Positions 39,189-47,575 of a stretch of DNA of 64,000 nt are shown piece by piece (the first letter of the stretch is position 1; each line of letters opens with the position of its first letter). Source of the stretch: Streptomyces hydrogenans (GTDB lineage: Bacteria; Actinomycetota; Actinomycetes; Streptomycetales; Streptomycetaceae); assembly GCF_014656075.1 (NCBI RefSeq), contig NZ_BNBS01000001.1, positions 186,001-250,000 on the forward strand, in the 5' to 3' direction. Position numbers and translations under genes: made by a program. Under the pieces are notes generated by a model. It did not search any database. It saw only the letters and a program-made list of their open reading frames with translations, and was not told where the DNA came from.

Positions 39189-40244
39189 ATGCGCGTGGTG
39201 GCCGTGGTGCCCGCGCACAACGAGGAGGACCGCGTCGTCGCCACGCTCACCGGCCTGTACCGGCAGCGGCGGGTGCCGGACCGGATCCTGGTGGTGGCCG
39301 ACAACTGCACCGACCGCACCGCCGCGCTGGCGGAACGGTGCGGCGCCGAGGTGTTCGTCCCGGCGGACAACCGGGACAAGAAGGCCGGCGCCCTCAACCA
39401 GGCGCTGCCCGCGCTGCTGGACGAACTGGCCCCGGACGACCTGGTGCTCGTCCAGGACGCCGACACCGTCCTCAACCCGTCCTTCGTGGCCTCCGCCACC
39501 GAGACCCTCGCCGCCGACGAGGGCGTCGGCGCGGTCGGCGGGATCTTCTTCGGCGAGGAGGGCGGCGGTCTCCTCGGCCTGCTCCAGCGCATGGAGTACG
39601 AGCGCTACGCGCTGGAGGTGCACCGCAAGGGCAACAAGGCCGACGTGCTGACCGGCACGGGCACCGTCTTCCGCGCCCGGGTGCTGCGCGAGGTCCGCGC
39701 CGCCCGCCGCGAGGGTGTGATCGGCGGCGGCGAGGGGCACTACAGCCTGGCCTCGCTGACCGAGGACGACGAGATCACCAAGGCGGTCAAGACCCTGGGG
39801 TACCGCACGGTCTCCCCCGACGCCTGCTGGCTCGTCACCGAGGTGATGCCGACGCTGCCCAAGCTGTGGCACCAGCGGATGCGCTGGCAGCGCGGCGCCC
39901 TGGAGAACCTCCGCGACTACGGCCTGACCCGCGTGACGCTGCCGTACTTCGGGCAGCAGCTGATGCTGGGGATCGGCGCTCTGGCCCTCGCGCTCTTCGT
40001 GACCTTCACCGTGCTGGTCCTCGCCACCGTCGGTTGGCAGGGCTTCTCGCCGTTCTGGACGGCGATCACCCTGCTCTTCGTCCTGGAGCGGACCCTGACG
40101 GTCCGCCGGGCCGGCCGCCGGGCGGTGCTCCTGGCGCTGCCCCTCGTCCCCGAGCTGCTGTACGACGCGTTCCGGCAGCTGGTCTTCGTGAAGTCCCTCA
40201 TCGACCTGGCCCTGCGCCGGCAGGAGCGCTGGGTCGCCACCTGA
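39189..40244 (+). CDS. Membrane GT2 glycosyltransferase (processive type)
   Basis: This 351-residue family 2 glycosyltransferase has the processive signature: D90-x-D92 (QDADTVLN), TEDD (191-194) and QRMRW (229-233). Three hydrophobic segments follow (about 258-280, 285-305 and 312-330). Such enzymes polymerise cell-surface glycans such as poly-N-acetylglucosamine, hyaluronan or beta-glucan from nucleotide sugars at the membrane. GGAGG overlaps the region just before the ATG at 39189. It is followed by a tiny membrane-protein gene 28 bases on, probably co-transcribed. Confidence 0.87.
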   Translation: MRVVAVVPAHNEEDRVVATLTGLYRQRRVPDRILVVADNCTDRTAALAERCGAEVFVPADNRDKKAGALNQALPALLDELAPDDLVLVQDADTVLNPSFVASATETLAADEGVGAVGGIFFGEEGGGLLGLLQRMEYERYALEVHRKGNKADVLTGTGTVFRARVLREVRAARREGVIGGGEGHYSLASLTEDDEITKAVKTLGYRTVSPDACWLVTEVMPTLPKLWHQRMRWQRGALENLRDYGLTRVTLPYFGQQLMLGIGALALALFVTFTVLVLATVGWQGFSPFWTAITLLFVLERTLTVRRAGRRAVLLALPLVPELLYDAFRQLVFVKSLIDLALRRQERWVAT

Positions 40245-40272
40245 CGGCCCCGGGCCGCGGAAAGGAATCCCC

Positions 40273-40464
40273 ATGTACGGAAAGCCCATCGGCGCCGGTG
40301 CGGTCGGCGGCGGAGGCGCCGGTCTCGCCGCCACCGGCGGCGGCCTCTCCCCGCTCGCCGTCCTCGGCCTCGTCGTGGCGGCGACCACGCTGATCGCCGC
40401 CGGACTGGCCCTGCGCGGCCTCGTCCCCGTGATCCGCGGCGGCGGCCCCGACCGGCGCGGCTGA
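40273..40464 (+). CDS. Small Gly-rich single-pass membrane protein
   Basis: This 63-residue peptide has a Gly-rich N-terminus, an LAATGG motif (residues 18-23) and one hydrophobic helix (about 29-52), ending with basic residues. The layout recalls sortase-sorting tails (LAxTG, helix, positive end), though there is no mature domain. An AAGGAAT site precedes the ATG. Its pairing with the GT2 gene suggests an accessory role in glycan synthesis or export, but function is unknown. Confidence 0.65.
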   Translation: MYGKPIGAGAVGGGGAGLAATGGGLSPLAVLGLVVAATTLIAAGLALRGLVPVIRGGGPDRRG

Positions 40465-40477
40465 CCGGGTCCGGGCG

Positions 40478-41320
40478 TCAGGCTCCCGGCACGCCCTCCC
40501 CGACCCAGAGGTCCGTCAGCGCCATGAGGCGCCGGCGGGCCTCGGGGTCGTACGCCTGCTCGTGCGCCCGGGCGTCGGTGAACCGGTCGAAGTACCGTCC
40601 GGTGACCCCGGCCTGTTCCGGGTCGACGACGAGGCGCACGGTGGGCCGGACGCCCTCCTCGACGCCGACGAGCGGGGTGAGGCCGTAATCCCGGACGCCC
40701 GCGGTGTCCATGAGGTGGGCCGGGTGGAGGGCGTTGACGGTGACGCCGCTGCCGTCGAGTTCCTCGGCGAGGGCGAAGGTCGCCATGATCAGGGCGAGTT
40801 TGCTGCGGCAGTAGGCGCGCAGCCCCTCGTACCCCTTCTCGAACATGGGGTCGTCGAAGTCGACGGCCTCCTGCCCGATGGAGGCGACGTTGACGACGCG
40901 GGCCGGTGCCGAGGTGGTGAGCAGCGGCAGCAGGCCCCGGGTGAGGGCGTACGGGGCGAGGTGGTTGACGGCGAGGCGCAGTTCGTGGCCCTGGGCGGAG
41001 ACCTCGCGCGCGAGGGGCCGGGAGCCGCCGCCGGCCACGGCGTTGTGCACGAGGGCGTCGAGGCGGGGTTCGGCGTCCCGGATCCGCCGGGCCAGGGCGC
41101 CGACCTGGTCGAGGTCGGAGAGGTCCGCGAGGTAGGTGCGGACCTCGCCGCCGGCGTCCAGGGCGCGGATCTCGTCGGCGAGGGAGTCGAGTCGGCCGGC
41201 GTCGCGGCCGTGCAGCAGGACGGTGCCGCCGCGGGCGGCGAGGTCGAGGGCGATGCCCCGGCCGAGGCCCTGGGCGGTGCCGGTGACGAGGGTGGTGTGG
41301 TGGTGCGGGAGCCGGTTCAT
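40478..41320 (-). CDS. SDR family oxidoreductase
   Basis: This 280-residue SDR has TGTAQGLGRGIAL near residue 13, a degenerate HNAVAGG instead of NNAG, catalytic Ser in NVASIGQ and YCRSK as the Tyr-Lys motif. It resembles retinol-dehydrogenase/WW-oxidoreductase-like SDRs. The chosen ATG 41320 lacks a clear ribosome site; ATG 41332 is an alternative. It is convergent with the GT2 pair. Substrate unknown. Confidence 0.8.
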   Translation of the reverse strand: MNRLPHHHTTLVTGTAQGLGRGIALDLAARGGTVLLHGRDAGRLDSLADEIRALDAGGEVRTYLADLSDLDQVGALARRIRDAEPRLDALVHNAVAGGGSRPLAREVSAQGHELRLAVNHLAPYALTRGLLPLLTTSAPARVVNVASIGQEAVDFDDPMFEKGYEGLRAYCRSKLALIMATFALAEELDGSGVTVNALHPAHLMDTAGVRDYGLTPLVGVEEGVRPTVRLVVDPEQAGVTGRYFDRFTDARAHEQAYDPEARRRLMALTDLWVGEGVPGA

Positions 41321-41415
41321 GCGGGTGATCATGGCCGGGCGGTCGGCGGGGTGGGGAGGGCGCGCCGGACCTGGTGTCGTCACCACCAGGCTCGGCGGCC
41401 GGGTCCCGGTGCGGG

Positions 41416-42252
41416 TCAGCGGGGGTCGAGGAGTCCGAGGAGCCGGGTGACGGCCTCGGCGACGGCGGTGCGGGCCGGGGCGAGGTAGCGGCGCGGGTCC
41501 ACGTCGGCGGGGTGGGCGGCGAGGTGGTCGCGGACGGCGCGGGTGAAGACCTGGTTGAGGTGGGTGGAGACGTTCACCTTGGTCATGCCGGCGGCCACGG
41601 CCCGCGCGAGGAGGGGGTCGGGGACGCCGGAGGAGCCGTGCAGCACGAGGGGGACGTCGACGGCGGCCCGGAGCCGGGCGATGAGGTCGAGGTCCAGGAC
41701 GGCGTCCCGGGTGACCATCTGGTGGACGCTGCCGACGGCGACGGCGAGGGCGTCCACACCGGTGGCGGCGACGAAGGAGCGGGCCTCGTCGGGGTCGGTG
41801 CGGACGCCGGGGTCGTGCGCCCCGCCCTTGCCGCCGATCTCGCCGAGTTCGCCCTCGACCCAGACGCCGTTCCGGTGGCAGTGCTCGACGACCGCGCGGG
41901 TCGCGGCCACGTTCTCCTCGTACGGCAGCCGCGCCGCGTCGAACATCACGGAGCCGAGGCCGAGTTCCACGGCCTCGTGGACGAGGTCCGTGCTCTCGGC
42001 GTGGTCGAGGTGGACGGCGACGGGGGTCTTGGCGGCGCGGGCGAGCGCGAGGCAGGCGAGCGCGACGGGTTCGAGACCGCCGTGGTAGCGGACGGTGTTC
42101 TCGCTGATCTGGAGGACGACCGGGCGGTCGGCCCGCTCGGCTCCGGCGACGATGGCCTGGGCGTGCTCCAGTTGGAGGACGTTGAAGGCGCCCGTGCCGG
42201 CGCCGCCGGCGCGGGCCCGCCGGACGAGCTCGTGGGTCGGGGTCAGTGGCAT
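41416..42252 (-). CDS. Class II fructose/tagatose-bisphosphate aldolase family protein
   Basis: This 278-residue aldolase of the GatY/KbaY type would split a ketose bisphosphate into dihydroxyacetone phosphate and an aldehyde. Zinc-site elements are VHLDHAES (catalytic Asp-His), EGELGEIGGKGG and LHGSSGVPD, with VNVSTHLN as the phosphate-binding loop. It lies 79 bases after the SIS isomerase gene, suggesting catabolism of a galactosamine- or tagatose-type sugar. No kinase or transporter is adjacent. Confidence 0.88.
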   Translation of the reverse strand: MPLTPTHELVRRARAGGAGTGAFNVLQLEHAQAIVAGAERADRPVVLQISENTVRYHGGLEPVALACLALARAAKTPVAVHLDHAESTDLVHEAVELGLGSVMFDAARLPYEENVAATRAVVEHCHRNGVWVEGELGEIGGKGGAHDPGVRTDPDEARSFVAATGVDALAVAVGSVHQMVTRDAVLDLDLIARLRAAVDVPLVLHGSSGVPDPLLARAVAAGMTKVNVSTHLNQVFTRAVRDHLAAHPADVDPRRYLAPARTAVAEAVTRLLGLLDPR

Positions 42253-42330
42253 GGTCCTGCTCCGGGTGCGGGTCGGGGTCGGGGGCTGGTGGACGGGCCG
42301 AGTACCGGGCTGGGGCGGGAGGCTCCGCGC

Positions 42331-43260
42331 TCAGGCCCCGGCGCCCGCGTCGGCGAGGACGACGGAGCGGGTGAGGTTGCGGGGCCGGTCCGGGTCGAGG
42401 CCGCGGTCCTCGGCGACCGCGACGGCGAGCCGCTGGGCCAGGACGAGTTCGGCGAGCGGGTCGAGGTCTCCGGCGACGAGGGTGCCGCCGACCGCGCGGA
42501 CCTCCTCGGCGAGGCCGTCGGGCAGCGGGCCGAAGCTCCAGGCGACGCGCCCGGGGGCGGTGATGCTGATGGGCCCGTGGCGGTACTCCATCGCCGGGTA
42601 CGCCTCCGTCCAGGCGCCGGCCGCCTCGCGCATCTTGAGCCCGGCCTCCTGGGCGAGGCCGTAGGTCCAGCCGGTGCCGAGGAAGGTGAACTGCCCGGCC
42701 TCCCGGACGGCGGTCTCCAGCGGGCGGGCGAGGGCGAGTTCGGCGTCGTCGGCGGCGCGGGCGACGGTCCCCACCCCGTCGGGCAGGGCGTCCTCGGCCT
42801 CCAGGTGGGCGCGGAACAGGGCGAGGGCCGTGGTGGCGAAGCGGGTCTGGACGACCGACTCCTCGTCGGCGAAGTCGAGGACCGCGACGGCGTCGGCCAG
42901 CTCCATGACGGGGGTGGCCGGGTCGGCGGTGATCGCCGCGGTGGGGACCGTCCCGGCCAGTCGGGCGAGGACCGCCAGGACCTCGCTGGTGGTGCCGGAG
43001 CGGGTGAGGGCGACGACCCGGTCGTAGCGGCGGGAGAAGGGGAAGCGGGAGGCGGCGAAGGCGTCGGTCTCGCCGTGGCCGCCGGCCTCGCGCAGGTCGG
43101 CGTAGGCCTGGGCCATGAACCAGGAGGTGCCGCAGCCGATCACGGCGACGCGCTCGCCGCGCCGGGGCAGCGCGGACGCGTGCCGCGGCAGCGTGCGCAG
43201 CGCCTCGCGCCAGACGGCGGGTTGGGTGGCGATCTCGGTGGTGGTACGGGAGGGGGCCAT
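42331..43260 (-). CDS. SIS-domain sugar-phosphate isomerase (AgaS-like)
   Basis: This 309-residue protein has two SIS domains (GCGTSWFMAQAYADL and ALTRSGTTSEVLAV in the first, LGTGWTYGLAQEAGLKMREA in the second), like AgaS or the isomerase half of GlmS. It would deaminate or isomerise an amino-sugar phosphate. AAGGAG lies five bases before ATG 43260. It is divergent from a DeoR regulator across 148 bp that contains direct repeats. Confidence 0.85.
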   Translation of the reverse strand: MAPSRTTTEIATQPAVWREALRTLPRHASALPRRGERVAVIGCGTSWFMAQAYADLREAGGHGETDAFAASRFPFSRRYDRVVALTRSGTTSEVLAVLARLAGTVPTAAITADPATPVMELADAVAVLDFADEESVVQTRFATTALALFRAHLEAEDALPDGVGTVARAADDAELALARPLETAVREAGQFTFLGTGWTYGLAQEAGLKMREAAGAWTEAYPAMEYRHGPISITAPGRVAWSFGPLPDGLAEEVRAVGGTLVAGDLDPLAELVLAQRLAVAVAEDRGLDPDRPRNLTRSVVLADAGAGA

Positions 43261-43290
43261 GCGCACTCCTTGCACGAAAGAGACAGCAGA

Positions 43291-43310
43291 GATGCGTGAA
43301 GATGCTCGAA
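43291..43310. promoter_or_regulatory. Direct repeats in the SIS/deoR promoter region
   Basis: GATGCGTGAA and GATGCTCGAA stand head to tail, followed by GAAAGC; a related TGCACGAAAG lies at 43271-43280. DeoR/AgaR-type repressors often bind such phased direct repeats. They lie 31-50 bases upstream of the SIS isomerase gene and about 100 bases upstream of deoR. The tract is less GC-rich than its surroundings. Confidence 0.45.
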
Positions 43311-43408
43311 GAAAGCAGTATTCAAGCAGATTCACACACCCTTCGGCCAGGGTGCCTGCGTACGGCGACGTAGGATCAGGGCCGTACCCACGGGAGGATC
43401 GGTCCTGC

Positions 43409-44215
43409 ATGTCCAAGCACGAGCGGTGGAACGCGCTCCTGGAACTCCTCGCGTCCGCGGGCAGGCTGGAGGTCGAGGAGGCCGCGACGTCCCTGGCCGT
43501 CTCCGCGGCCACCATCCGCCGCGACCTCGACGAACTCGCCGAGCAGCGCCTCCTGGTCCGCACCCGCGGCGGAGCGCTCGCGCACGGGGTGTCGTACGAG
43601 CTGCCGCTGCGCTACAAGTCGGGCCGGCACGCCGCGGAGAAGTCCCGGATCGCCGCCGCCGCGGCCGAGCTGATCGCGCCGGGCGAGGTCGTCGGACTGA
43701 ACGGCGGGACGACGACCAGCGAGGTCGCGCGGGCGCTGGCCGTGCGGTTCGCGGGCGAGCGCCCCGAGGCCGGCCATCCCGCCCCGGCCGCCGGCCCCGC
43801 CCTGACCGTGGTCACCAACGCGCTCAACATCGCCTCCGAGCTGGCGGTGCGCCCCCAGATCAAGCTCGTGACGACCGGCGGGGTGGCCCGCCCGCAGAGC
43901 TACGAACTGGTGGGTCCGCTCGCCGCAGGCGTCCTGGACGAGGTGGTCCTCGACACGGTGGTGCTCGGGGTCGACGGGGTGGACCCGGCGCTCGGGGCGA
44001 TGGCGCACCAGGAGGAGGAGGCCAGCATCAGCCGGCTCTTCGCCGAACGGGCCGGCCGGGTCGTCGTGGTGACCGACTCGTCGAAGCTGGGGCGGCGCGC
44101 CTTCGCCCGGATCTGCGGCCTCGACCGGGTCGACCTGCTGGTGACCGACACCGGCGTCGACCCGGGGACGGCGGACCGGCTGACCGAGGCGGGGGTCCGG
44201 GTCCACACCGTCTGA
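43409..44215 (+). CDS. DeoR-family transcriptional regulator (AgaR-like)
   Basis: This 268-residue regulator has an N-terminal DeoR helix-turn-helix (EEAATSLAVSAATIRRDLDE, about residues 23-42) and a C-terminal DeoRC sugar-phosphate sensor (GLNGGTTTSEVARAL, TNALNIASELA, DSSKLGRRAF). GGGAGG lies upstream of ATG 43409. Divergent from the SIS isomerase-aldolase operon, which it probably represses until a sugar phosphate binds. Confidence 0.9.
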   Translation: MSKHERWNALLELLASAGRLEVEEAATSLAVSAATIRRDLDELAEQRLLVRTRGGALAHGVSYELPLRYKSGRHAAEKSRIAAAAAELIAPGEVVGLNGGTTTSEVARALAVRFAGERPEAGHPAPAAGPALTVVTNALNIASELAVRPQIKLVTTGGVARPQSYELVGPLAAGVLDEVVLDTVVLGVDGVDPALGAMAHQEEEASISRLFAERAGRVVVVTDSSKLGRRAFARICGLDRVDLLVTDTGVDPGTADRLTEAGVRVHTV

Positions 44216-44232
44216 CGACCCCCGCACCACCT

Positions 44233-44302
44233 ATTGGTCGCACCTGATACCAATCCCGCACTGGTTGGACCAGGGTGAACGCCCGCGATCCGGGTGTTCA
44301 CC
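44233..44302. promoter_or_regulatory. Cluster of inverted repeats upstream of phospholipase C
   Basis: ATTGGT/ACCAAT (44233-44238, 44249-44254) and TGGT-TGG-ACCA (44262-44272) are followed by GGTGAAC and GTTCACC in inverted order (44274-44280, 44296-44302). GTTCACC halves recall PhoP boxes, but those are 11-base direct repeats, which these are not. The cluster lies 97-166 bases before the secreted phospholipase start. Confidence 0.3.
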
Positions 44303-44398
44303 AAGCCCTTACTTCACGGGCGTATACCTTTGGGCGCCGCTCCCCCATCATGTCTGCCGACGTGCCCGCGGGGCACACCGTGACAGGAGGGGCGGGGC

Positions 44399-46435
44399 AT
44401 GCTTCCCATCAGCCGCAGAGGGTTCGTCGGGATCGGCGCGGGGCTCGGTGCCGGACTCGTCACGGGGGCCGGACTGCCCCCGGCGACGGCCTCGGCCGCC
44501 GCGCGGGCCGCGACCGGCACCCTGACCGACGTCCGGCACGTGGTGATCCTGATGCAGGAGAACCGCAGCTTCGACCACTACTTCGGCACGCTCCGCGGCG
44601 TGCGCGGCTTCGGCGACCGGGCGGCGGGAAACATCCCCGGCGGCTGGGGCACCTTCCAGCAGCCGAACTGGGGCGGCCGGCAGTTCCCGTGGAAGCTGAG
44701 CGACACGCCGCCGGCCGGCGGGGTCGACGGCGAGACGCTCGCCCAGTGCAACGGCGACCTGCCGCACAGCTGGACCTCGCAGCACTCCGCGTGGAACAAG
44801 GGCCGGCTCGACAACTGGGTGACGGGCGTGGGCAACACCCGCACGCTCGGCCACCTGGACCGCGAGGACATCCCCTTCCACCACGCGCTCGCCGATCACT
44901 ACACGGTCTGCGACGCGTACTTCTGCTCGGCGCTCAGCGCCACCGGCCCCAACCGCACCTTCCTGTGGAGCGGGAAGATCGACGGCTCCAGCAAGGACGG
45001 CGGCGACGAGTCGGGCCTGACCTGGGAGACGTACGCGGAGGCGCTGCAGCGGGCCGGGGTGAGCTGGAAGGTCTACCAGAACGCCCAGGACAACTACGGC
45101 GACAACGGCCTCGCGTACTTCAAGAGGTTCACCGACGCCCGGCCCGGCGACCCGCTGTACGACCGGGGCATGGCCTCGGTCCCGAAGGTCACCGGCTCGA
45201 CCCCGGACGACATCGCCGCCGCGATCCGCGCCGACGTCGTCGCCGGGACGCTGCCGCAGGTGTCGTGGGTGGTGGCGAACGAGGCGTTCTCCGAGCACCC
45301 GTACGCCCCTCCCGGCGACGGCGCCCACTTCGTCGACCTGGTCTACCGCGCCCTGACGGCGAACCCCGAGGTCTTCGACTCGACCGTGATGATCCTCAAC
45401 TACGACGAGAACGACGGCTTCTTCGACCACGTGCCACCGCCCGTCGCCCCGCCCGGCACCCCCGGCGAGTACCTCGACGGCGCGCCGATCGGCCTCGGCT
45501 TCCGGGTCCCCATGCTGGTCATGTCCCCGTGGACGCGCGGCGGCTGGGTCAGCTCGGAGGTCTTCGACCACACCTCGGTCCTGCGCTTCCTGGAGACCTG
45601 GACCGCCGCCCTCGGCACCCCGGCGGCCTGCCCGAACATCAGCGCCTGGCGGCGGAGGGTGACCGGCGACCTCACCGGCGTCTTCGACTTCGCCCGCCCG
45701 GTGTACGGGGTCCCCGCCGGCCTCCCGTCGACGGCGAAGGTCATCGGCATGTCCACCTGCGGCCCGCTTCCCAACCCCGCGCCGCAGAACAACGCGCTGC
45801 CCGCCCAGGAGCCCGGCAACCGCCCGGCGCGGGCCCTGCCCTACCAGCCGAACGGCAACCTCGACCGCTTCGAGTTCGGGGCGGCGGGCAAGATCCTCGC
45901 CTGGTTCTCCATGACCAACGAGGGCCCGCAGGCCCGACGGGCCGCCCACTTCTCGATCCACCCGCACCAGTACCGCGACACCGCCGCCTGGCAGTACACG
46001 GTCGATCCCGGCACCACCGCCACCGACTACTTCAACATCGGCCTCGGCTCCGGCTCGGGGAAGTACGACCTCTCGATGATGGGCCCGAACCGCTTCCTGC
46101 GCCGGTTCATCGGCGACGCCTCCAAGGCCGGCAGGGCGATCGAGGCGGCGGCCCGCTTCGCCGTCGAACCGGGCACCGGGAAGACGGCGATCTGGTTCCG
46201 GCTCACCAACACCTCGGCCGGCCCGGTCACCTTCACGATCCGCTCCAACGCCTACCGCGCGGACGGCCCGTGGACCTACACCGTCCCGGCGAACTCCACG
46301 CGCGAGGACCACTTCAACGCGGTGGCGTACCAGGACGGCTGGTACGACTTCACCGTCCTGGCGGACATCGACGGCACCTGGTCGCGCCGCTACACCGGCC
46401 ACATCGAGACGGGGGCGCCGAGCGTCACCGGCTGA
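44399..46435 (+). CDS. Tat-secreted phosphocholine-type phospholipase C
   Basis: This 678-residue enzyme begins with a Tat signal (SRRGFVG, then a hydrophobic stretch to about residue 40). The phosphoesterase domain has MQENRSFDHYFGTLRGVRGF, the classical metal and nucleophile region of bacterial PLC/AcpA enzymes, and LNYDENDGFFDHV near residue 335. Two C-terminal DUF756-type beta domains follow (about 480-580 and 585-675). It would release phosphate-headgroup compounds from lipids outside the cell. It is monocistronic. Confidence 0.92.
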   Translation: MLPISRRGFVGIGAGLGAGLVTGAGLPPATASAAARAATGTLTDVRHVVILMQENRSFDHYFGTLRGVRGFGDRAAGNIPGGWGTFQQPNWGGRQFPWKLSDTPPAGGVDGETLAQCNGDLPHSWTSQHSAWNKGRLDNWVTGVGNTRTLGHLDREDIPFHHALADHYTVCDAYFCSALSATGPNRTFLWSGKIDGSSKDGGDESGLTWETYAEALQRAGVSWKVYQNAQDNYGDNGLAYFKRFTDARPGDPLYDRGMASVPKVTGSTPDDIAAAIRADVVAGTLPQVSWVVANEAFSEHPYAPPGDGAHFVDLVYRALTANPEVFDSTVMILNYDENDGFFDHVPPPVAPPGTPGEYLDGAPIGLGFRVPMLVMSPWTRGGWVSSEVFDHTSVLRFLETWTAALGTPAACPNISAWRRRVTGDLTGVFDFARPVYGVPAGLPSTAKVIGMSTCGPLPNPAPQNNALPAQEPGNRPARALPYQPNGNLDRFEFGAAGKILAWFSMTNEGPQARRAAHFSIHPHQYRDTAAWQYTVDPGTTATDYFNIGLGSGSGKYDLSMMGPNRFLRRFIGDASKAGRAIEAAARFAVEPGTGKTAIWFRLTNTSAGPVTFTIRSNAYRADGPWTYTVPANSTREDHFNAVAYQDGWYDFTVLADIDGTWSRRYTGHIETGAPSVTG

Positions 46436-46453
46436 CCGCCCCGGCGCGCGCCC

Positions 46454-47053
46454 TCACCGCCCGGCCAGGGCCGCGCGCCGGATCGTGGCGTCGAGGAGCG
46501 CGAGCGCGTCCTCGGCGGTGCGGCCCGGGGCGCGGTTCCAGGGGCCGATGAGTCCGTGCCACCCGCGGGACCGCAGCTCGGTCATGACCCAGGCGCCGGC
46601 CTCGTTCATGGTCGACGCGCTGCCGTGGCCGAGCCGATGGGCGGCGAGCAGGGCGCCGCAGAGACAGCGGGCGCCCCGGGCGTCGCGCAGCTTGTACGGG
46701 GTGTTCTGCCAGCCCCATTCGGTCAGCACCCGGCGCGCGTGGGCGAGGTGGACGGAGGGGCGCACGTCGGACCGGCCGATCCGGCGCCAGACGTGCAGCC
46801 GGTCCGGGAGGGCGGCCCCGATCCGGCCGGGCAGCGGGCGCTCGGCGGGCGGGGCCGGAGGCAGCGCGCCGAGCGCGTCGGCCACCAGCCGGTCCACGGG
46901 GACGGTGAGGAGACTCCGCCACGCGTCGGAGGCGGGGGCGGGCGGAGCCGGGGGCGCGGACGGGAGCAGGCGATCCCAGGCGGCGCTCTCGTAGAGGCGG
47001 GCGGCCTCGCGGTCGAGCGCGTCGGGGTCGTTCAGCAGGGCGGGGGAGGACAT
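46454..47053 (-). CDS. Conserved hypothetical protein (DUF6197-like)
   Basis: This 199-residue protein has a Pro-rich linker (about residues 35-45) and a C-terminal domain with TPYKLRDARGARCLCGALLA and NEAGAWVMTELRSRGWHGLI. The GARCLCGAL-plus-helix pattern resembles Streptomyces DUF6197, which I recognise only loosely. No enzyme motif is visible. A GGGGGA site precedes the ATG. Its upstream side carries the inverted pair noted at 47073-47187. Confidence 0.65.
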   Translation of the reverse strand: MSSPALLNDPDALDREAARLYESAAWDRLLPSAPPAPPAPASDAWRSLLTVPVDRLVADALGALPPAPPAERPLPGRIGAALPDRLHVWRRIGRSDVRPSVHLAHARRVLTEWGWQNTPYKLRDARGARCLCGALLAAHRLGHGSASTMNEAGAWVMTELRSRGWHGLIGPWNRAPGRTAEDALALLDATIRRAALAGR

Positions 47054-47391
47054 TCCCCCATCATTAGCGCCGTAATGTCCGATTTGCGACTTATGCCCAC
47101 TCGCATGGAGCAGTCGCGCGACCAACGACCCCCGGCATTACGCCGCAGAATTCCCCGAAGGGTACGAGCCGCCCTATTCGGACATTAAGCACCCCGTGAC
47201 GCGACTCACTTTCTCCGTGCCGACGACGGGTCCTCCTCCGTCACGAACCGTGCGCCGCAAGGGATTCCGGAGGGGGTGCCGAAACGATCGATCTTGAATT
47301 CCGCCGATTCGATCTCCACCTTCCCTTTTCCCGCACATTCGCATCTTGTTCCCCGGCGCATTTCTCGCCTACGGTCACCTCCATTCGAGCG
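47054..47391. other. Gene-free stretch with a spaced inverted pair
   Basis: This 338-base gap is lower in GC than the rest. TAATGTCCGA at 47073-47082 is repeated inverted as TCGGACATTA at 47178-47187, 95 bases apart. It contains the promoters of the leftward hypothetical gene and of the rightward riboswitch-controlled gene. No coding frame is supported. Confidence 0.5.
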
Positions 47392-47568
47392 GATCGCCGA
47401 ATCCTGCCACCGCTCGAAAGACCTCCCATTTCACCCGACGGCAGGAGCGGGGGACCCACCACACCGCCGGTCCGGCCCTGCCGGAACGGCTCGGGGTGAA
47501 GCCGCGTGCGCGCGGCCGGACAGCTCCAGTCCGAACCCGACAGCTCACTTCGCAGGCGCCGGAGAGGA
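47392..47568 (+). ncRNA. ydaO/yuaA c-di-AMP riboswitch
   Basis: The leader carries the conserved pieces of this class in order: GATCGCCGAATCCTGCC (47393-47409), GGCAGGAGCGGGGGACCCAC (47440-47459), GGGGTGAAGCCGCG (47493-47506), CCGAACCCGACAGCTCAC (47531-47548) and GCAGGCGCCGGAGAGGA near the end. It lies directly before a LysM/transglycosylase gene. High c-di-AMP is expected to shut such cell-wall hydrolase genes off. The outermost stem limits are approximate. Confidence 0.9.
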
Positions 47569-47575
47569 AACCGTC

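Noticed and set aside
44261..44276. Possible DasR (dre) box ACTGGT..GACCA
   Set aside because: The spacing between half sites is one base shorter than the dre consensus and the outer bases do not match.
44273..44318. Possible PhoP box upstream of phospholipase C
   Set aside because: GTTCACC halves are inverted or 16 bases apart, not 11-base direct repeats.
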